Assembly: GCA_024220525.1 (NCBI GenBank)
Contig: JAMYWO010000218.1
Location: 10,529-57,995 of the forward strand
DNA length: 47,467 nt
DNA from: Cochliopodium minus
Taxonomy: Eukaryota; Discosea; Himatismenida; Cochliopodiidae
Direction: 5' to 3'
Shown: positions 8,519 to 21,524 of the stretch, one piece after another
Numbering within the stretch: position 1 is the stretch's first letter
Layout: each line of letters starts with the position of its first letter
Position numbers and translations under genes: made by a program
The notes under the pieces: generated by a model
The model's input: only the letters and a program-made list of their open reading frames with translations
Databases searched by the model: none
Told to the model about the DNA's origin: nothing

Positions 8519-9762
8519 ATGATCTATCATTTTCTAATTACCAATGAAAAAGGAGATATCCTATTCACCAAATTTTTTCAAGAGGTGGATTCAGTTGCAC
8601 AAGAAGAATGGCTGAAAAATTTATTTTTAAAGACAGAGATGGAATGGAATATTGCCAACAAATCTCATCGTGTGGCAACACATAAGTAAAATTCTGAAAA
8701 ACAAAATTTAAATTTACTTCAAAAAATGAATTGTTAACAAATATATTAAAAATTAGGAACAAATATATTGTATTTTATAAGGTAGGAGAATTGATATATT
8801 TTCTTTCTGGGATCGAATATTGCGATGAATTGATACGTAAATAAAAAAAAAAATTTATAATTTTGAATATTAAAATGTGCAAGAATATCTTTTAAAATAC
8901 TCAAAATTTAAATCAGTAATATCGATATTCTATTGTTAATTATAAATGAAATAAACAAACCATATTCGATATAACTGATCTTTTGAACAATACTTACGAT
9001 TTGCATAAGGTGAAATTTTTATTTGTTTTTTAATATGTGTCTGGATATCAGGACACTATTTTTAACACGATAAAAAAAATCATTCATCTCTATATTGGAG
9101 CTATATCTAATATATAATTGATATTTACATACAGTGTATGGTGATTCGCTTAATTATGCAAATAATTTTTCCTTATGTTATTTGAATTTAAATTATCTTT
9201 TTAAATTTTAATTTCTTTTTTTCATTCTTAAGTTTCAGAAATGATAACAGCAATTATTAGCTCGTTGTTGCCACTCAGCAAAAAAAATCTCCTTACTGAA
9301 GAAGAGTTGATCTCCAAATATGACAGAGTTGTATCTGTCCTGGGTAAAATAAAAATAAAAATCAAAAATAAATAAAAATAAAATAAAAAATAAAAAAAAA
9401 GAAAAAATAAATAAATAAATATAAAAATTTAATTAAATTAATTTTAGGTGAAATGATTTTGTTTGGAAACATCGAACACACTAACAGAAACGTAATTGGA
9501 AATCTCATAAATGGATCAACATCAAAAATTGCAGGTAAAAAAAAAAATAATTTTAAAAATAATGTCGAAAAAAAAAAAATATTTAAAATAAAATACGAAA
9601 ATCAATCACCTTTTTTTTAAAAAAAAAAAAAAAGATGAGTGGCTTTCTCTTCCTGAACTTTGTTCTCATTCTATTGTTGGAGAGAATATCCAACTCCTTC
9701 AAAACACTCCCATCTTTTTCGACGAAGGAAGTGATGAAGAAGATTCTACTGAAAAAAAATAA
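8519..9762 (+). CDS. Longin-type small subunit of a clathrin-adaptor/COPI-like coat
   Basis: Exons 8519-8685, 8757-8836, 9239-9343, 9448-9534, 9635-9762 give 188 residues. The protein opens MIYHFLITNEKGDILFTKFF, the first strand pair of the sigma/zeta longin fold. The middle reads NKYIVFYKVGELIYFLSGIEYCDELI, equivalent to the second strand block and the NELI region of adaptin sigma and coatomer zeta. Helices around SLLPLSKKNLLTEEELISKYD and VLGEMILFGNI follow. The acidic tail (DEGSDEEDSTEKK) is extra. It should act in vesicle coats. I cannot tell zeta-COP, an AP sigma or a TSET-like subunit apart by eye. Exon 3 has two in-frame acceptors 6 nt apart (after 9232 or 9238); I chose the pyrimidine-rich one. 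Confidence 0.75.
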
Positions 9763-9835
9763 ATTTACTTGTTTATTTAAACTTTTTTTTTTGTGTGAAA
9801 AAATAATTTTTTTTATTTTTATTATTTTTTTTTTT

Positions 9836-12800
9836 TTAAAAAAATATTATTTCCAATTCTTTCTCAAAAATATCTTCCACTATCACTGAGTCCCCAAACT
9901 TTTTTTGGATGTGTAGTCCTAGTCTGTTGTTTTTGCTAGCGCATTCTATTGGGGAGACGTTTTCATTGTTCAAACAATTCAAATCCGATTTTTTCTCAAT
10001 CAAAAATCTTGAAAAATTAATTAAACAAAAAAGAAAAAAAATTATTAAAAATAAAATAAAAATGATAAAAATAAAAAAAATTTTTTACTTTATTATTTCA
10101 AATGATATATTTCCATTTTTGCAAGCATGATGCAATGGAATACACCCACTCTTGTCTTTACAGTTTAGGTCTGACTTGTAATCTACCAAATAAAAAATGA
10201 CGTCGAATGAGATGTTCTCGTTTAAACAAGCAAAGTGTAATGGGATACATTCGTCCTTGTCTTTGAAATTCAGGTTGGATTTCATTTCAATGAGGTAGAA
10301 GATTATATCAAATGAAATATTTTGATTTAAACATGCAAAATGCAAAGGAATACAGTCTAAGAAAATGTTTAAAAAAAAAATTAATTCAATTTAAATAAAT
10401 AATAAAAATAAAAATTAAAAATAAAATTTATAAATTTAAAAAAATAATGAAAAATTACCTATTTTATTTCTCATGTTTAAGCCTGATTTATTCCCAATCA
10501 TAAATTGAATTATTTCGAGAGAGATATTCTCATTGAGACAAGCATAATGCAAGGGAATATTGTCAAAATTGTTTGTCAAATTAATGTCTGTTTTATTCTC
10601 AACCAAAAACTTGACAATGTCCAAACTAAGCCTGAAATGAGAGAAATTGAATTTCATTAGAGGAGAATTTCTTTTATTTTTAATCAAGTAGTTCAAGAGA
10701 TATTGATACGTGTCTCTGTTGAAGAAAATGAAGTGGAGGGAGTTCATTGATACGAATTTGTCTTTCAGTTGGGACAAGTCTTTTTCTTCTAGAAATTTTT
10801 TGTTTACTTCATTATTAGTGAACCCCAAATCAACCAATAGTTTAAGTCCTTCTTCAACTTTTTATTTCAAAAAAAAATTTTAATTTTAATAAATAGATTT
10901 TGAGAATAAATTTAAAAAAAATTAATTTTTTTTTTACAATTAATCTTTGATAAAGAATGGTCTTTTATTTCAAATTTTTGAATTAGATTTTGAGTTTGAG
11001 TGTGCATTTCTTTCATCAACATTTTGTATTCTTTCAGCCTCAAGGTTCGCAAACGTGTGAACTCGTACCACTTGAGTTTGATGTCTTTGTCAAAGTTTTG
11101 TTTCAAAATTTTCTCGTTCAACGCTCTTAGATTTTTAATTATTTCCAAGAATTTTTCGTTTTGAGACTGAGCTTCTTTTATCTTCGTTTCTTTCTGAAGA
11201 TTTTCGAGTTTGAGTGATTCATTTTCAATTTTGATAAACTCCAATTCCTCTTTCGTGTTTTTAGTTTGTCTTTTTTCAATGTTTAAAATCGGTTCTATTT
11301 TTAAATTTTCTTTTTTAAGAAAGCAAGAAATGTCACCATTTTCAAAAATTAAAGAGATGTTGACAATTTTACCAAAAGAAGGAATGGGGAAATAAGAATT
11401 TGAGAAAAGCCACTTTTCAGATTTTTTTTCGAACTTATGGAGAAAGAGAGGATTGTTGACTTTTCTTTTTTCATTATTCACATTTTTCATTTCAAAATCA
11501 ATTACATGAGAAAGGGGATTGTTTCCCTCATCTAAATTTTTTATTGAGAAACAACCACTTTCAATATCATCAATTTTGGTAGATAAATAATAATTCTCTG
11601 TCCATTTTTCTATTTCATACTTTTCGTTATCAAATAAAACGAAATTAGAATCCCTTTCCAATAAAAGCTTGGATGATCTTATAATCTTAAATTGAGAATT
11701 TACGTCATTTTCAAATTTTTTCTTGACAGAATTGAAAAGAGGGGGAGATTTGAAAAAACTTCCGATGCAGAAAATATTTTTTATGAAATCATTTTTCTTC
11801 AAAGCAAAATCAATATATTTCAATGTTTTTTTGATAGATTTCTCGAAAAAGGAGAAAAAAATATCTCTATGAATTGTTAAATACCTTTTTCTCTTCAAAA
11901 GACATCTTCTTTCTTCTTTTAACATTAAAATGTTTTCCCCACTTTCCAAATCGAATGGAATCTCAAGGATGTAAATTTCTTTGCTCCCATCAAAAGAATG
12001 TTTTAATCTTTTCCAATTTTCAAGAAAAAGAGGATACAAAGTTTTGTTTTTGAGTTCATCAAAAAAGAAGGAGAAAGAAAGATCACAAACCAACAAAGAA
12101 TGGAACCACTTTAAAAATCGTTTGTCAACGTTTAATCCTCCATCATATCCTCCTATCTGCACTCCCAATTCTCTCAATTTCTTCTCTTCAGAAACAATTT
12201 TGAATGCAGAAATTGTTATGCTACCTGCTCCTGCTTTAACTATCAGAAATGCTTCGTTTTTATTCAGATATTCCCTTGTTTTCTTTGAGTTTGCAACACT
12301 TTTTATCATTGAATAGCTCTCCTTTATTATTTTCACATTTTCAACTTTGATTTTTTTTGATTCATTTATGCATTCTTTCAAAAATGTTATTTGTTCAAAA
12401 TCCCATAATGCATCTACCTTTATTGATTTTGCAAATTGATGAAATTTTAATTTTAATTTTAATAATTTTTTTTACACTGAAAATATATTTTGCTTTTTCT
12501 GTGATTTTATATTTCAGATTTTCTGAAATCTCTATTCTAATTTCCTTCAATATATACTCCATATATCCACTCAGCACCAACTTGCAAATTCTATAATCTT
12601 CCAGATATTTCTTTTTGTTTAACATTATCTTCAAATCCCTGTAAATAACAAGATCATCCCTCTCATCATCAATCCTATTGTTCAGATAATCTATTGCTTT
12701 ATTCCCACTTTCCAATGGTCCCTTTTCTTCTTCCGATTTTCTGTATATTTGGATTGAATCAATTGATTTGCAAGAGATAGGATCCATCTTGTGTATAGAA

Positions 12801-12918
12801 TTGAATGAATATCTCACATTTTCTGTTCCAAAATCTATTGTTATTAATTCCACTTCATCTCCTTTGATTTAAAAAAAATATAAAATCATAGAAAATGATG
12901 GTTTCAATAATCACCCAT
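9836..12918 (-). CDS. HSPA12-like actin-fold ATPase fused to coiled coil and ankyrin repeats
   Basis: Exons: possible 4-nt first exon 12918-12915 (ATGG), then 12861-12476, 12417-10938, 10857-10459, 10356-10089, 10007-9836; 902 residues. Without the tiny exon no ATG exists in frame. The N-terminus ELITIDFGTENVRYSF resembles phosphate loop 1 of Hsp70 folds. FSVDALWDFEQ matches the VPA.W....Q segment after it. IVKAGAGSITISAF (about residue 190) matches the second phosphate loop, with Lys where HSPA12 has Asp. VQIGGYDGGLNVDKRFLKW matches the HSPA12 GG.WGG..VD motif. Residues ~515-610 are coiled coil. The last ~200 residues are about five ankyrin repeats (IPLHYACLNENISLEII and four similar). The fusion is unusual. 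ATPase activity is doubtful given the altered loop. Confidence 0.75.
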
Positions 12919-13301
12919 TGACTTTCTTTTAAAGTGAATAGTACAATTTTTTTTTTTATTTATTTTTTATCTTTTAATTTTTTTATTGTTTTCACAGAAC
13001 ATTTTCAATCAGCGAAATATAAAAATGTTGAAGATTTATTTGGTGAATGAAATAGGAATGATTGAAATTGAAAAAATAAAGTAATAATTTTCTCCTTTGT
13101 AATGTTTATCAACTTTTTTAAATTTATGAAATGAATTTATCAAAGTTGAAACTAAAATCTTTTTAATGTCATCATTTATGTTTCAATAATGAAAGAATGA
13201 AAAAACAATAAAAAAAAATAATTTCAAAAAGAATAATAAAAAAAAAATTTGAGGAAAGATAATTAATAAATCATCCCCATAGGCATTATCAATTAATTAT
13301 A
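12919..13301. other. Divergent promoter region, no gene seen
   Basis: About 380 bp between the HSPA12-like and SANT-domain genes, which point away from each other. It is AT-rich with homopolymer runs. The longest ATG frame is under 20 codons. It should carry both promoters; no motif stands out. Confidence 0.6.
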
Positions 13302-16300
13302 ATGAATTTATCTTTCAACGATGTTCCCAACATGTATTATGATGGGAACAATAATACAAAAAATAACTATAATCCACACAATTACCAAAACAATACCAAC
13401 AATATCGTAATAGAAGAGGATGATCTCTATCCTGATGAAGATGAAGAATTCATACCAGCAGAAACAACATCAAAAACAAAGAAGAAAAGAACAAATAGCA
13501 GAAATCAAAAGAAACCAACAAATGTTGGAGGAGATCAACAAATAAAAAGAAAATATCCCTACGAGTTGATAAAGAAGGGAGAAAACAATAATAATCTATC
13601 AAACAAAAAGAAAAGAGATGTGGATGTGGCAGATCAAATGATAGTGCCAGCAGAACATCTGCCGATACTAGCGAATAAAGTGATAGAAGGGATCCCTGAG
13701 GAAATAAATGTAACAAAATTAAAAAAAAATAATTTTTAAAATATTTCATAACCCAATCAAATCAATAAAAATGTAAAAAAAAAAATAATATTTCGAAACA
13801 GAGTACTGTTTTTCGAAATTTCATTAATTATTATTTCAATATTTTAATTTCTCATTTTGAATCAAATTAAGAATGAAATCAATCCTTTGTTGATCCAAAA
13901 CTATGTCATCCACTGCTCCAAAGATACAGAGAGATTCAGGGGAGAAACACTCATCGAGACGATGAGCAAAATAGTGGATTTTGTGAAAGAAGAAATATTG
14001 TATAAAAAACACTCAGAATACTTTGATAGCATAAAAGACATTTCTCAAAAAATAATGAGAGTAACTTGTAAAAGAAAATGATATAAACTTTAAATTAATC
14101 TAATATTCTTCTAATAAAAAACCCTTTTTTTAAAAAAAAACTTATAGCTGTTAGTCATGAAAGAGATTTGAAAATGTTCAGTGATTATTTAACGTTCATG
14201 GACTCTGTAGAAATGAGAAAGAAAAGAAGATACCAGAACAACAGCGAGTACAAGTACGTATGGAATAAAAACGACATCAGAAGATTCTTTGTAGCTTTCG
14301 AGAAGTTTGGAAACTCGCCTGTCGCAAATAAAGCCATCGCAAAAGAAATAGGAGAGGAGGTGCATCCAAGACACGTCGTTTATTTCAAGTCTTTGTTGAG
14401 AAAAACACTTAGAATTGCAAAGAACAAAAACATTGTTATTGATGATATTGAAGACACAATGCAAACAATAGTATCTTCTGGCGTCGATTACAATTCAAAG
14501 AAGAGAAATGACAAGGATCTTGTCACTCTTTTGAAGGACCGGGAGAATGATCCTAGCATTATAAACAGGAACAATGAGAACATTAACAGATTGGACCTTT
14601 CTGATGTGGAGAGATTACAAGAGAACAGCATGTACTCGAATTCTAATGTCAGTTTAACGAGCAATTATGTTGTAAAACCTGATCCTGGAAATAACAATAA
14701 CGATAACTATGGGAATGTTCAACAAAGCAACAATTTGCAGTATACTATTGAACAACAGCAACAATTACAGCAACAACAGCAACAGTCCAATTCCTATTTT
14801 TACAACCCTTACTTTTATTCTGGTACCAACAACATCACCAACAACAACAATACTTTTAACAACTACTTCAACATAAATGTGAACAGCAATGACATTAGCA
14901 ACAATATAACCGAATTGAATAACAACGATTCTTTACAAACAAACCATATCAAAGAAAATAATGATCATTTTTCAAACTCTGTGAACAACACCAATACTAA
15001 TAACATCACCACAGAAACCAGTATCAATAACACAAACATTGATCCAAGTTTCACAACAGAAATCAAAACTGAAACTACTGAGAATTTGGAATTAAAAAAT
15101 AAAATTCGTTTAAAAAAAGAAGTTATCAATCCCCCTCCTGTTTTTCCTACTACTCCACTTCTCCTTTATGAAAACTTTCAGAACTGCTCTTCTTTTGATG
15201 ACAGTGTTAAATTCAACTCCCCTTTTCTTGCATCCGACAACACTTATTCAACTAGCAACATTCCCACAACTACCCAAACTACTTCTCCTCTTTCTACTTC
15301 TACAAATCAATCATCTCTTCCTACTTATATACCCTCAAATATCAATCCAACCCCTCTCACCTTTAATGAAGATAATTCTTCAACTCCATTAAAAACTGTT
15401 CTTACTAATCCTTCTCGATCTTCTTCTATTAACAATACTACCCAGCTGACAAATTCCAATCAGTTTCTATTATCCAACACCAATCCATCCTCAAATCCTC
15501 CCGTCCAAAACAACAACCCACCAAACAATTACAGTTCAAACCAAACAAATTCACTGACAAATCCAAATCAGTTTCTAATTCCCAACCATATGAATAACAA
15601 CAATTCTCTTTCTAATTCTAATCAACACCACATTCAACTCTCATCTCCCAACACTCCCCTTTTCAACCCCATGCAAACCAATTCATCCTCAAATTCATCC
15701 CCCTCTCCTTCTATTCTCAAAAATTCAACACATCAATCACCAAATCTTGATCAGTTCCCATTTCCCAATCAGAGAGAATTCAATCAATCTCCCGTCATTC
15801 TCAGTACGTCCCTCCAAAACATAAGTCAATCTCCTAATCCAAACACAAGAAAATCCTCCAATATTAATCAATCTCCCTTCCCCAATCAAAGAGAAATCAA
15901 TCAATCTCCTGTCATTACCAATCCGTCCCTCCAAAACATAACTCAAACTCCCAACAACAATCACCAAAATTCCTTCCAAAACTCATCCCATAATAACTTC
16001 ACTACCAAGCAAATTCCTTCTCATCCCCAATCCAACAATGCAACCCACATTCAAAGCCCCTTCTTCAATAAAAATAACAATGATGTCAATGAGAGTAATA
16101 ACACTGGCACTATCAAGAAGGATACCATCCATGATAATAACTTTAATGATCAGAATAACAATAATAACTTCAATAAAGACAATAACTTTGTTAATGACAA
16201 CGTCTGCAATAACAATAACTCTAATTATAACCTTAACAATTATTATCTCAGTGACAATAACAACATTAATTGCCAGAAAAACAACTTTAATAATGTTAAC

Positions 16301-16762
16301 AATGGTAACAACTTCGATGATAACAACCACAACAATAATGTCAATACTAATAACATCAATAATGTCAATAGCAATAACTTCAACACTTCCAATAATTATG
16401 AAAGAGATAATAATAACTTCAATAATGACAAGTACGAGAATAACTTTGATAATAACAACAACCACAACAACAATAATGTCAATATTAATAACAACAACCC
16501 CCACATCCAAGATCATATCTTCAACAATTTTGACTTTAACTCCAATAATAATCTCAACAATGACAACACCTTCAACAATAACTCCAACTATTTTCATGAG
16601 AACGCCAATAATAACACCACTAACAATTATAACGGTAACTTTGGGCATCCTCCTAATCCCGACAACATCTTCCTTCTCAACAACTTCTTCAAACAAGAAG
16701 GCTCTCCTCCTGTTAATCCTCCCTCCTATGGCAACAATCATCTCTATCCCCAATCCAAATAA
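13302..16762 (+). CDS. Asn/Gln-rich nuclear protein with a SANT/Myb-like domain
   Basis: Exons 13302-13709, 13872-14067, 14148-16762 give 1072 residues. The N-terminus has an acidic patch (EEDDLYPDEDEEF) and Lys-rich nuclear-localisation-like clusters (KTKKKR, NKKKR). After a charged helical region, residues ~235-290 read YVWNKNDIRRFFVAFEKFGN and continue with KAIAKEIGEEVHPRHVVYF, the W...F..AF..FG pattern of a SANT/Myb-type helix-turn-helix. The remaining ~780 residues are low-complexity Asn, Ser, Thr, Pro and Gln, with a polyQ stretch near 14755-14780 and long N runs. A chromatin or transcription role is inferred from the domain. The N-runs resemble those common in Dictyostelium-like genomes. 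Exon 2 uses the donor at 14068, which fits the phase of the next acceptor. Confidence 0.75.
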
Positions 16763-16944
16763 AATGAAATTTAAAAAAAAAATTTGAAAAAATATAAAAA
16801 TTTTATAAAAGCATCAACTCCTTTTATTTTTGAATTTCTATATGAGATCATATTCTTGCTTATGTGAACAGGTCATTGTTTATAAGGGTATTTATAATTT
16901 CCTTTAAATTTCTTTTTATACTTATGAATAATGTAACAAAGAAA
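16763..16944. other. Short intergenic region
   Basis: 182 bp of AT-rich sequence between the SANT-domain gene and the first ATG of the RCC1 gene. Nothing recognisable. Confidence 0.5.
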
Positions 16945-19631
16945 ATGGAGGTAAATATACTATAATCATGATTCCTTTCATTATAATTAATAAGGTATTC
17001 ATATAATTTTCTCTCTTTCTAGATTTGGTTGTTTGGGGAGTAAATAAAAATAAAAAATAATAATCAAAATGAAAACTCATATTCATTATCAATTTTCTAA
17101 AAATAAAAGGATAACAAAGTAAGGATCAATCTAAATGAAATTCCATTCAACATAAATTTCGTTTTAATTAATATTAAAAAAAAAAAAATCACAGTTTGGG
17201 TAAACACTTTCAAAATTCTTTCAAAAAATTTATATTTTTATTTATCTTCTAATTATTTTTAAAATTCAAAAGGCAATTGGGTGTTGGCTCCAAATATATC
17301 ATTAAAGAACCAAAACTGCTCAAAAATGATCCTAATGTACTCGCCATTTATCAAGGAGGCTTTCACATTTTCATTTACAAAGAGAATGGCGAATTATTGG
17401 GTTTTGGGAGGTAAAACATAAACTAAAAAAAAATAAAAAAAAATAATTTAAAAAAAAAAATATTCAATTAGAAATACAAATGGGCAACTAGGTAAAAATT
17501 TTTTGCTATTTATTAAAATTTTTATTTTTTATTAATTTTTATTATTTATTTTTATTTTGTTTTTTTATTTTATTTTTCATTTTTTATTTTTATGAAAAAA
17601 AATTTTATTTTTATTTTTTTATAAAGGTGTCAATAGTCTTATTGATATTTTGGAGCCAGTATTGGTGATGACAGACAACGCAATTAAAACGATTTCGTAA
17701 AAAAAAAAAAAAAAATTAAAAAAAAAAATTAATTATAAATTTTTTAGTTGTGGAGATAATCACACACTATTGTTAAAAAATAATGGTAAAATTTTTTTTA
17801 TTTTTTTTTTAAAAAAAAATTATTGTTGTCACTTAAATTTCTATTTTTTATTTTTCTTTTTATTTAATTTTTTATTCATTTTTTTTTTTCAAAAGGTAGA
17901 TTATTGGGATTTGGGTAAAAAATAAATAATAAGAAAATCAAAAATCAAAAAAAATAATAAAAATAATAAAAATTTAAAAAATAAAATGAAATTTTACAAA
18001 AATAAGTCAAAATGGAAATGGAGGTAAATTATTTTTTAATAATTTGATTTTAATTTATTAAATTTTTAATTTTAATTTGATTAAAGTCAACTTATTTATT
18101 TTAATTAATTTTATTTTATTTTATTTTAATTAAATTTTATTTTTTAGAGCTGGGATTGGGTCACTTGAAAAATGTTCAGGTTCCATCACTTATTATCACT
18201 GACGAAAAAATAAAGAGTATTCATTGTGGTGGTCAGTTTTCTTTGGTGTTTAAAACAAATGGTAAAAATTTAACCAAAAAAAAAAAATTCACCTAAAAAT
18301 TTTTTTAAAAAAAAAATATGAAACAAATGTAGGTGATTTATTTGGTTTTGGGTATAAAAAAAAAAATAAGAAAAATAAAAAATTTAATTCAAAAATTCTT
18401 AAAAATAAATGAAAATAAAAATAAAATTAAATTAAAAAAACAAAAATAAAAATTAAAAAAAAATAAAAATAATTGTTTAAAAACTTTAAATGAAAAATTT
18501 TTTAAAAAAAAAATGTTAAAACACCTTGAAAGGTCAAACAATAACGGAGAGCTTGGTATGAAAAAAAATACAATAACAGAAAAGATACCCCAGTTTATCT
18601 TGAATGACAAAACCATCAAGAAAATAACAACTGGAATCGACTTCACCTTCATTTTAAAGGATGGTGGAGATTTGTTTTGTTGGGGTTCAAATTCCAATTC
18701 CCAACTTGGATTTTCTAAACACGTTGTTCCTTCTCAAAATTATCCTCAATTGTAATATTTTAGTTTTTCACTTAATTGTTTTAATTATTCTTTGTTTATT
18801 TCAATTTTTTCTAATTTTAATATTTTAAAATATTTTTTTTTAATTTTTTAAATAGATTGATGAGCGATGAAAAAATCCAAGATGTAAAAAAAAATTTCTT
18901 TAACAAATAGAATTCTGAATTTTTCTCAAAAAAAAAAAAGATCTGTTGTGGTGCAAGACATACAATGATTTTAAAATCAAATGGTGATCTTTTGGGTAAA
19001 AAAAAAAAATCATAAACAAAATTTAATTTTTAATTTTTTTCTTAGTTACTGGATCAAATGACAAGGTTTCCTTTTAAATTTTTTTTTTAAATAAAAATAT
19101 TAAATTTTTGATTAGGGACAATTAGGATTACCCAATTCTGAACAATCAGTGAATGAACCAAAAATTCTGATGTCTGATGATTCCATTCAATCTATTTTTT
19201 GTGGATACCAATATTCCATGATTTACAAATCAAATGGAACACTTTTGTCGTTTGGTTTTAATGAGTAAAATTAATAATTCTGTAAAAAAAGTTTTGTTTC
19301 ATAAATATTTTTTTTTTTAGGTATGGTCAAATAGGTAAAATTAAAATGATTGTTTTTGAATTAAATTAAATAAAAAAAAAAAGGTAATGGAACCACTGAA
19401 AATCAATTCACACCTTTTTCAACAATGAACAAAGAATCTTTGTTGATAATAAACGGAGGAACACGTATCAATGAATGGGGCCCAAATAACCACAAATTCT
19501 ACACTTCTAACTTTAAAACTTCTGTTCTTTATTTGATGCTCTTTCTAAAAAGAAACCATAAAAAAACAAATACAAAAATACCAAAATTCGTTGTTTACGA
19601 AATAATAAAAAGAGCTGCCAGATTTTATTAA
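16945..19631 (+). CDS. RCC1-repeat protein in 17 small exons
   Basis: Exons 16945-16950, 17023-17039, 17273-17410, 17472-17491, 17627-17696, 17748-17785, 17896-17914, 18007-18023, 18148-18261, 18333-18351, 18533-18751, 18856-18883, 18941-18995, 19046-19065, 19116-19264, 19321-19334, 19384-19631; 396 residues. Repeats of the RCC1 propeller are plain: GDLFGFGSNNNGELG, IHCGGQFSLVFKTNG, GDLFCWGSNSNSQLG, ICCGARHTMILKSNG, SNDKGQLG, IFCGYQYSMIYKSNG. The C-terminal ~55 residues (WGPNNHKFYTSNFK to the end) form a separate basic helical tail shared with the second RCC1 gene at 31056-33174. RCC1-like propellers act as GTPase exchange factors or scaffolds; no specific partner is indicated. The first two exons, coding ME and IWLFG, are the least certain. 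Confidence 0.85.
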
Positions 19632-19680
19632 AAGAATTCTTTATATTTATCGAATTTTTAAATTTTTTTTTTTTTTTTAT

Positions 19681-21270
19681 TTAATCATAATTTAAATTTG
19701 TGTTGAAACAAAGACTGTTGTATCTAAACAAAGGATAATCTCCATCAAATCTTACACGATCAAAGCCCAAGTTGGGAGAACGAACAATAGGAAGATCCCA
19801 GTTCAATCCGTTCAATAGTTTGCGTGATAAAACATTAGCGGAGAAATCAATATCGACGAGAAGTCCCTCAATGAAGCAGTTGTTGCAACAATCATTAGTG
19901 CATCTCAACAAAGAGATGATGGCTTCGGATCCATTGGTAGAAAAGGAGATCTGGGATGTGTTGTAGCTGATGGAGGAGTAATCGAACAACAAAGACGAGA
20001 TGACGTCCCTCTATAAAAAAAGAAAATTTTGGTTAATCTGAAAGGATTAGAAAAAAAGATATGTTTTTGAAAAGAAAAATCAATTTCCAAGAAAATAAAA
20101 AGAGATCATTTGTTTTATCTAAAATGATAATGAATGCATCAAATCATTAGACAGATGAAAATGAATGATCAAATAAATATATTTTCTAGAAAACCAATAT
20201 ATATTGTTTTCATTTCTATTCTTACACTTGTTTGAGATGATTTTTCGAATTTGAAGTTGTTGGTGGGTATGTTTTGTTGAGAATCACTGGATTTAAGGGT
20301 GGTTGGATTTGATGGATTCACCAAAGAGGCCACAGCGACACCATTGTCCAATACATAGGTGATCAAAATTTGATCATTGTTGAGAAACTTGGCTTGGATT
20401 GATCTTGGGGCAAGGCATGCAGGGATATCGATAGAATAGGTATTCAAGTTTTCTACATTGCTATTTTCATCAATTCTGGTGAGATGGAGATCTAATGTCA
20501 ATTCAGATACAGGACATGATCTTCTTTGAGATGCGATCAACAAAGTTCCATTGTCATTGCTTGTGATATAGATCAGTTCGTTCAAACTATCGTTGTTGAA
20601 ATTATATTGGTTAATGAATTCGGTATTATTTGCAGTTATGAGGTAGGATGTTTCCGAAATTGTAACAACAATGAAATATTGATTTTGATCATAGGTCAAT
20701 TGGGTAGATCTGGAAGCCACATCCAATGTAGATGCACCAAAAAACTCAGATGTGACCATAGGAATACCCTCTTGTAAAAATAATCTGTTTGTAAAGCAAA
20801 AATGTTATTATGAGATTTTGGAAATTAATATGTTAGTATTTGTTTAGTGTATTTGTTCTTTTAATGAAAATCATTCCATTTAGCTAAGATCTTTTTTAAA
20901 ATAGTTTTAAAATTTTTTTTATTTACCTGGTGTCAAGTGAATAGACATACTGAGCTATTGCCAATTCTTCTTTGTCATTATATGTTACAACTACCACCCC
21001 TGAACTGATGGGATAGAAAGATACCAAGTTGATCGGCCTATTTTGAGCTTGTTGTTCGTTTAATACTACCGAATTAGTATATCCATTTGGTGTATTCACA
21101 GATATTTCTGATTTCAAACAGTTTTTATTTGCATCCAACAATCTACATGTCAACACTGCAACACATTCATTATCCAATTCTATTGTTTTTGGTTTGAATT
21201 GATTTCTATTTGGTGTTGCAATTGAATTCCAAAAAAAAAATATCATCATTATTAAAAAAATTCCTTTCAT
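19681..21270 (-). CDS. Large secreted protein of unknown function
   Basis: Exons 21270-20927, 20784-20226, 20010-19681 give 410 residues. It starts with a signal peptide (MKGIFLIMMIFFFWNSIATP). The rest is strand-rich with repeated short motifs such as LITANNTEF, LIASQRRSC and ILITYVLDNGVAVASL, suggesting a beta-propeller or similar extracellular fold. Paired Cys occur near the end (RCTNDCCNNC), and there are several N-glycosylation sequons. No transmembrane segment or anchor is evident at the C-terminus (TNLNYD). I do not recognise the family. It lies tail to tail with the RCC1 gene, only 49 bp apart. An extracellular or vacuolar location is inferred from the signal peptide alone. Confidence 0.8.
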
Positions 21271-21524
21271 CTTCCAATTGAATAGTTTCTCTCCTTAAAA
21301 TATACACTTTTCAATTTTTTTTTTTTTATTTTATAAAAATGCCATAATTTTTTGACACAAAGAAGAAAATCTGTTTTTTTACTTTGAGATAAAAGATTCA
21401 TTTGTCACAATCTCAACAGTCAATGATGATTTTACTTTAAAAATATAAAAAATATTTTATAATTTCAAAAAAAGATTTTGACGAGAAAATTTGGTAAATT
21501 GAAAAATCAAGAAATATAAAAAAA

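Noticed and set aside
15983-16753. Val/Ile-rich minus-strand frame of 256 codons
   Set aside because: It is the complement of the Asn-rich repeat region; no start context or domain.
16038-16787. Long Thr/Ile-rich frame overlapping the SANT-domain gene
   Set aside because: It is the shifted frame of the Asn-rich coding repeat (AAC/AAT codons read as ACA/ATA); the Asn frame continues a spliced gene with a recognisable domain.
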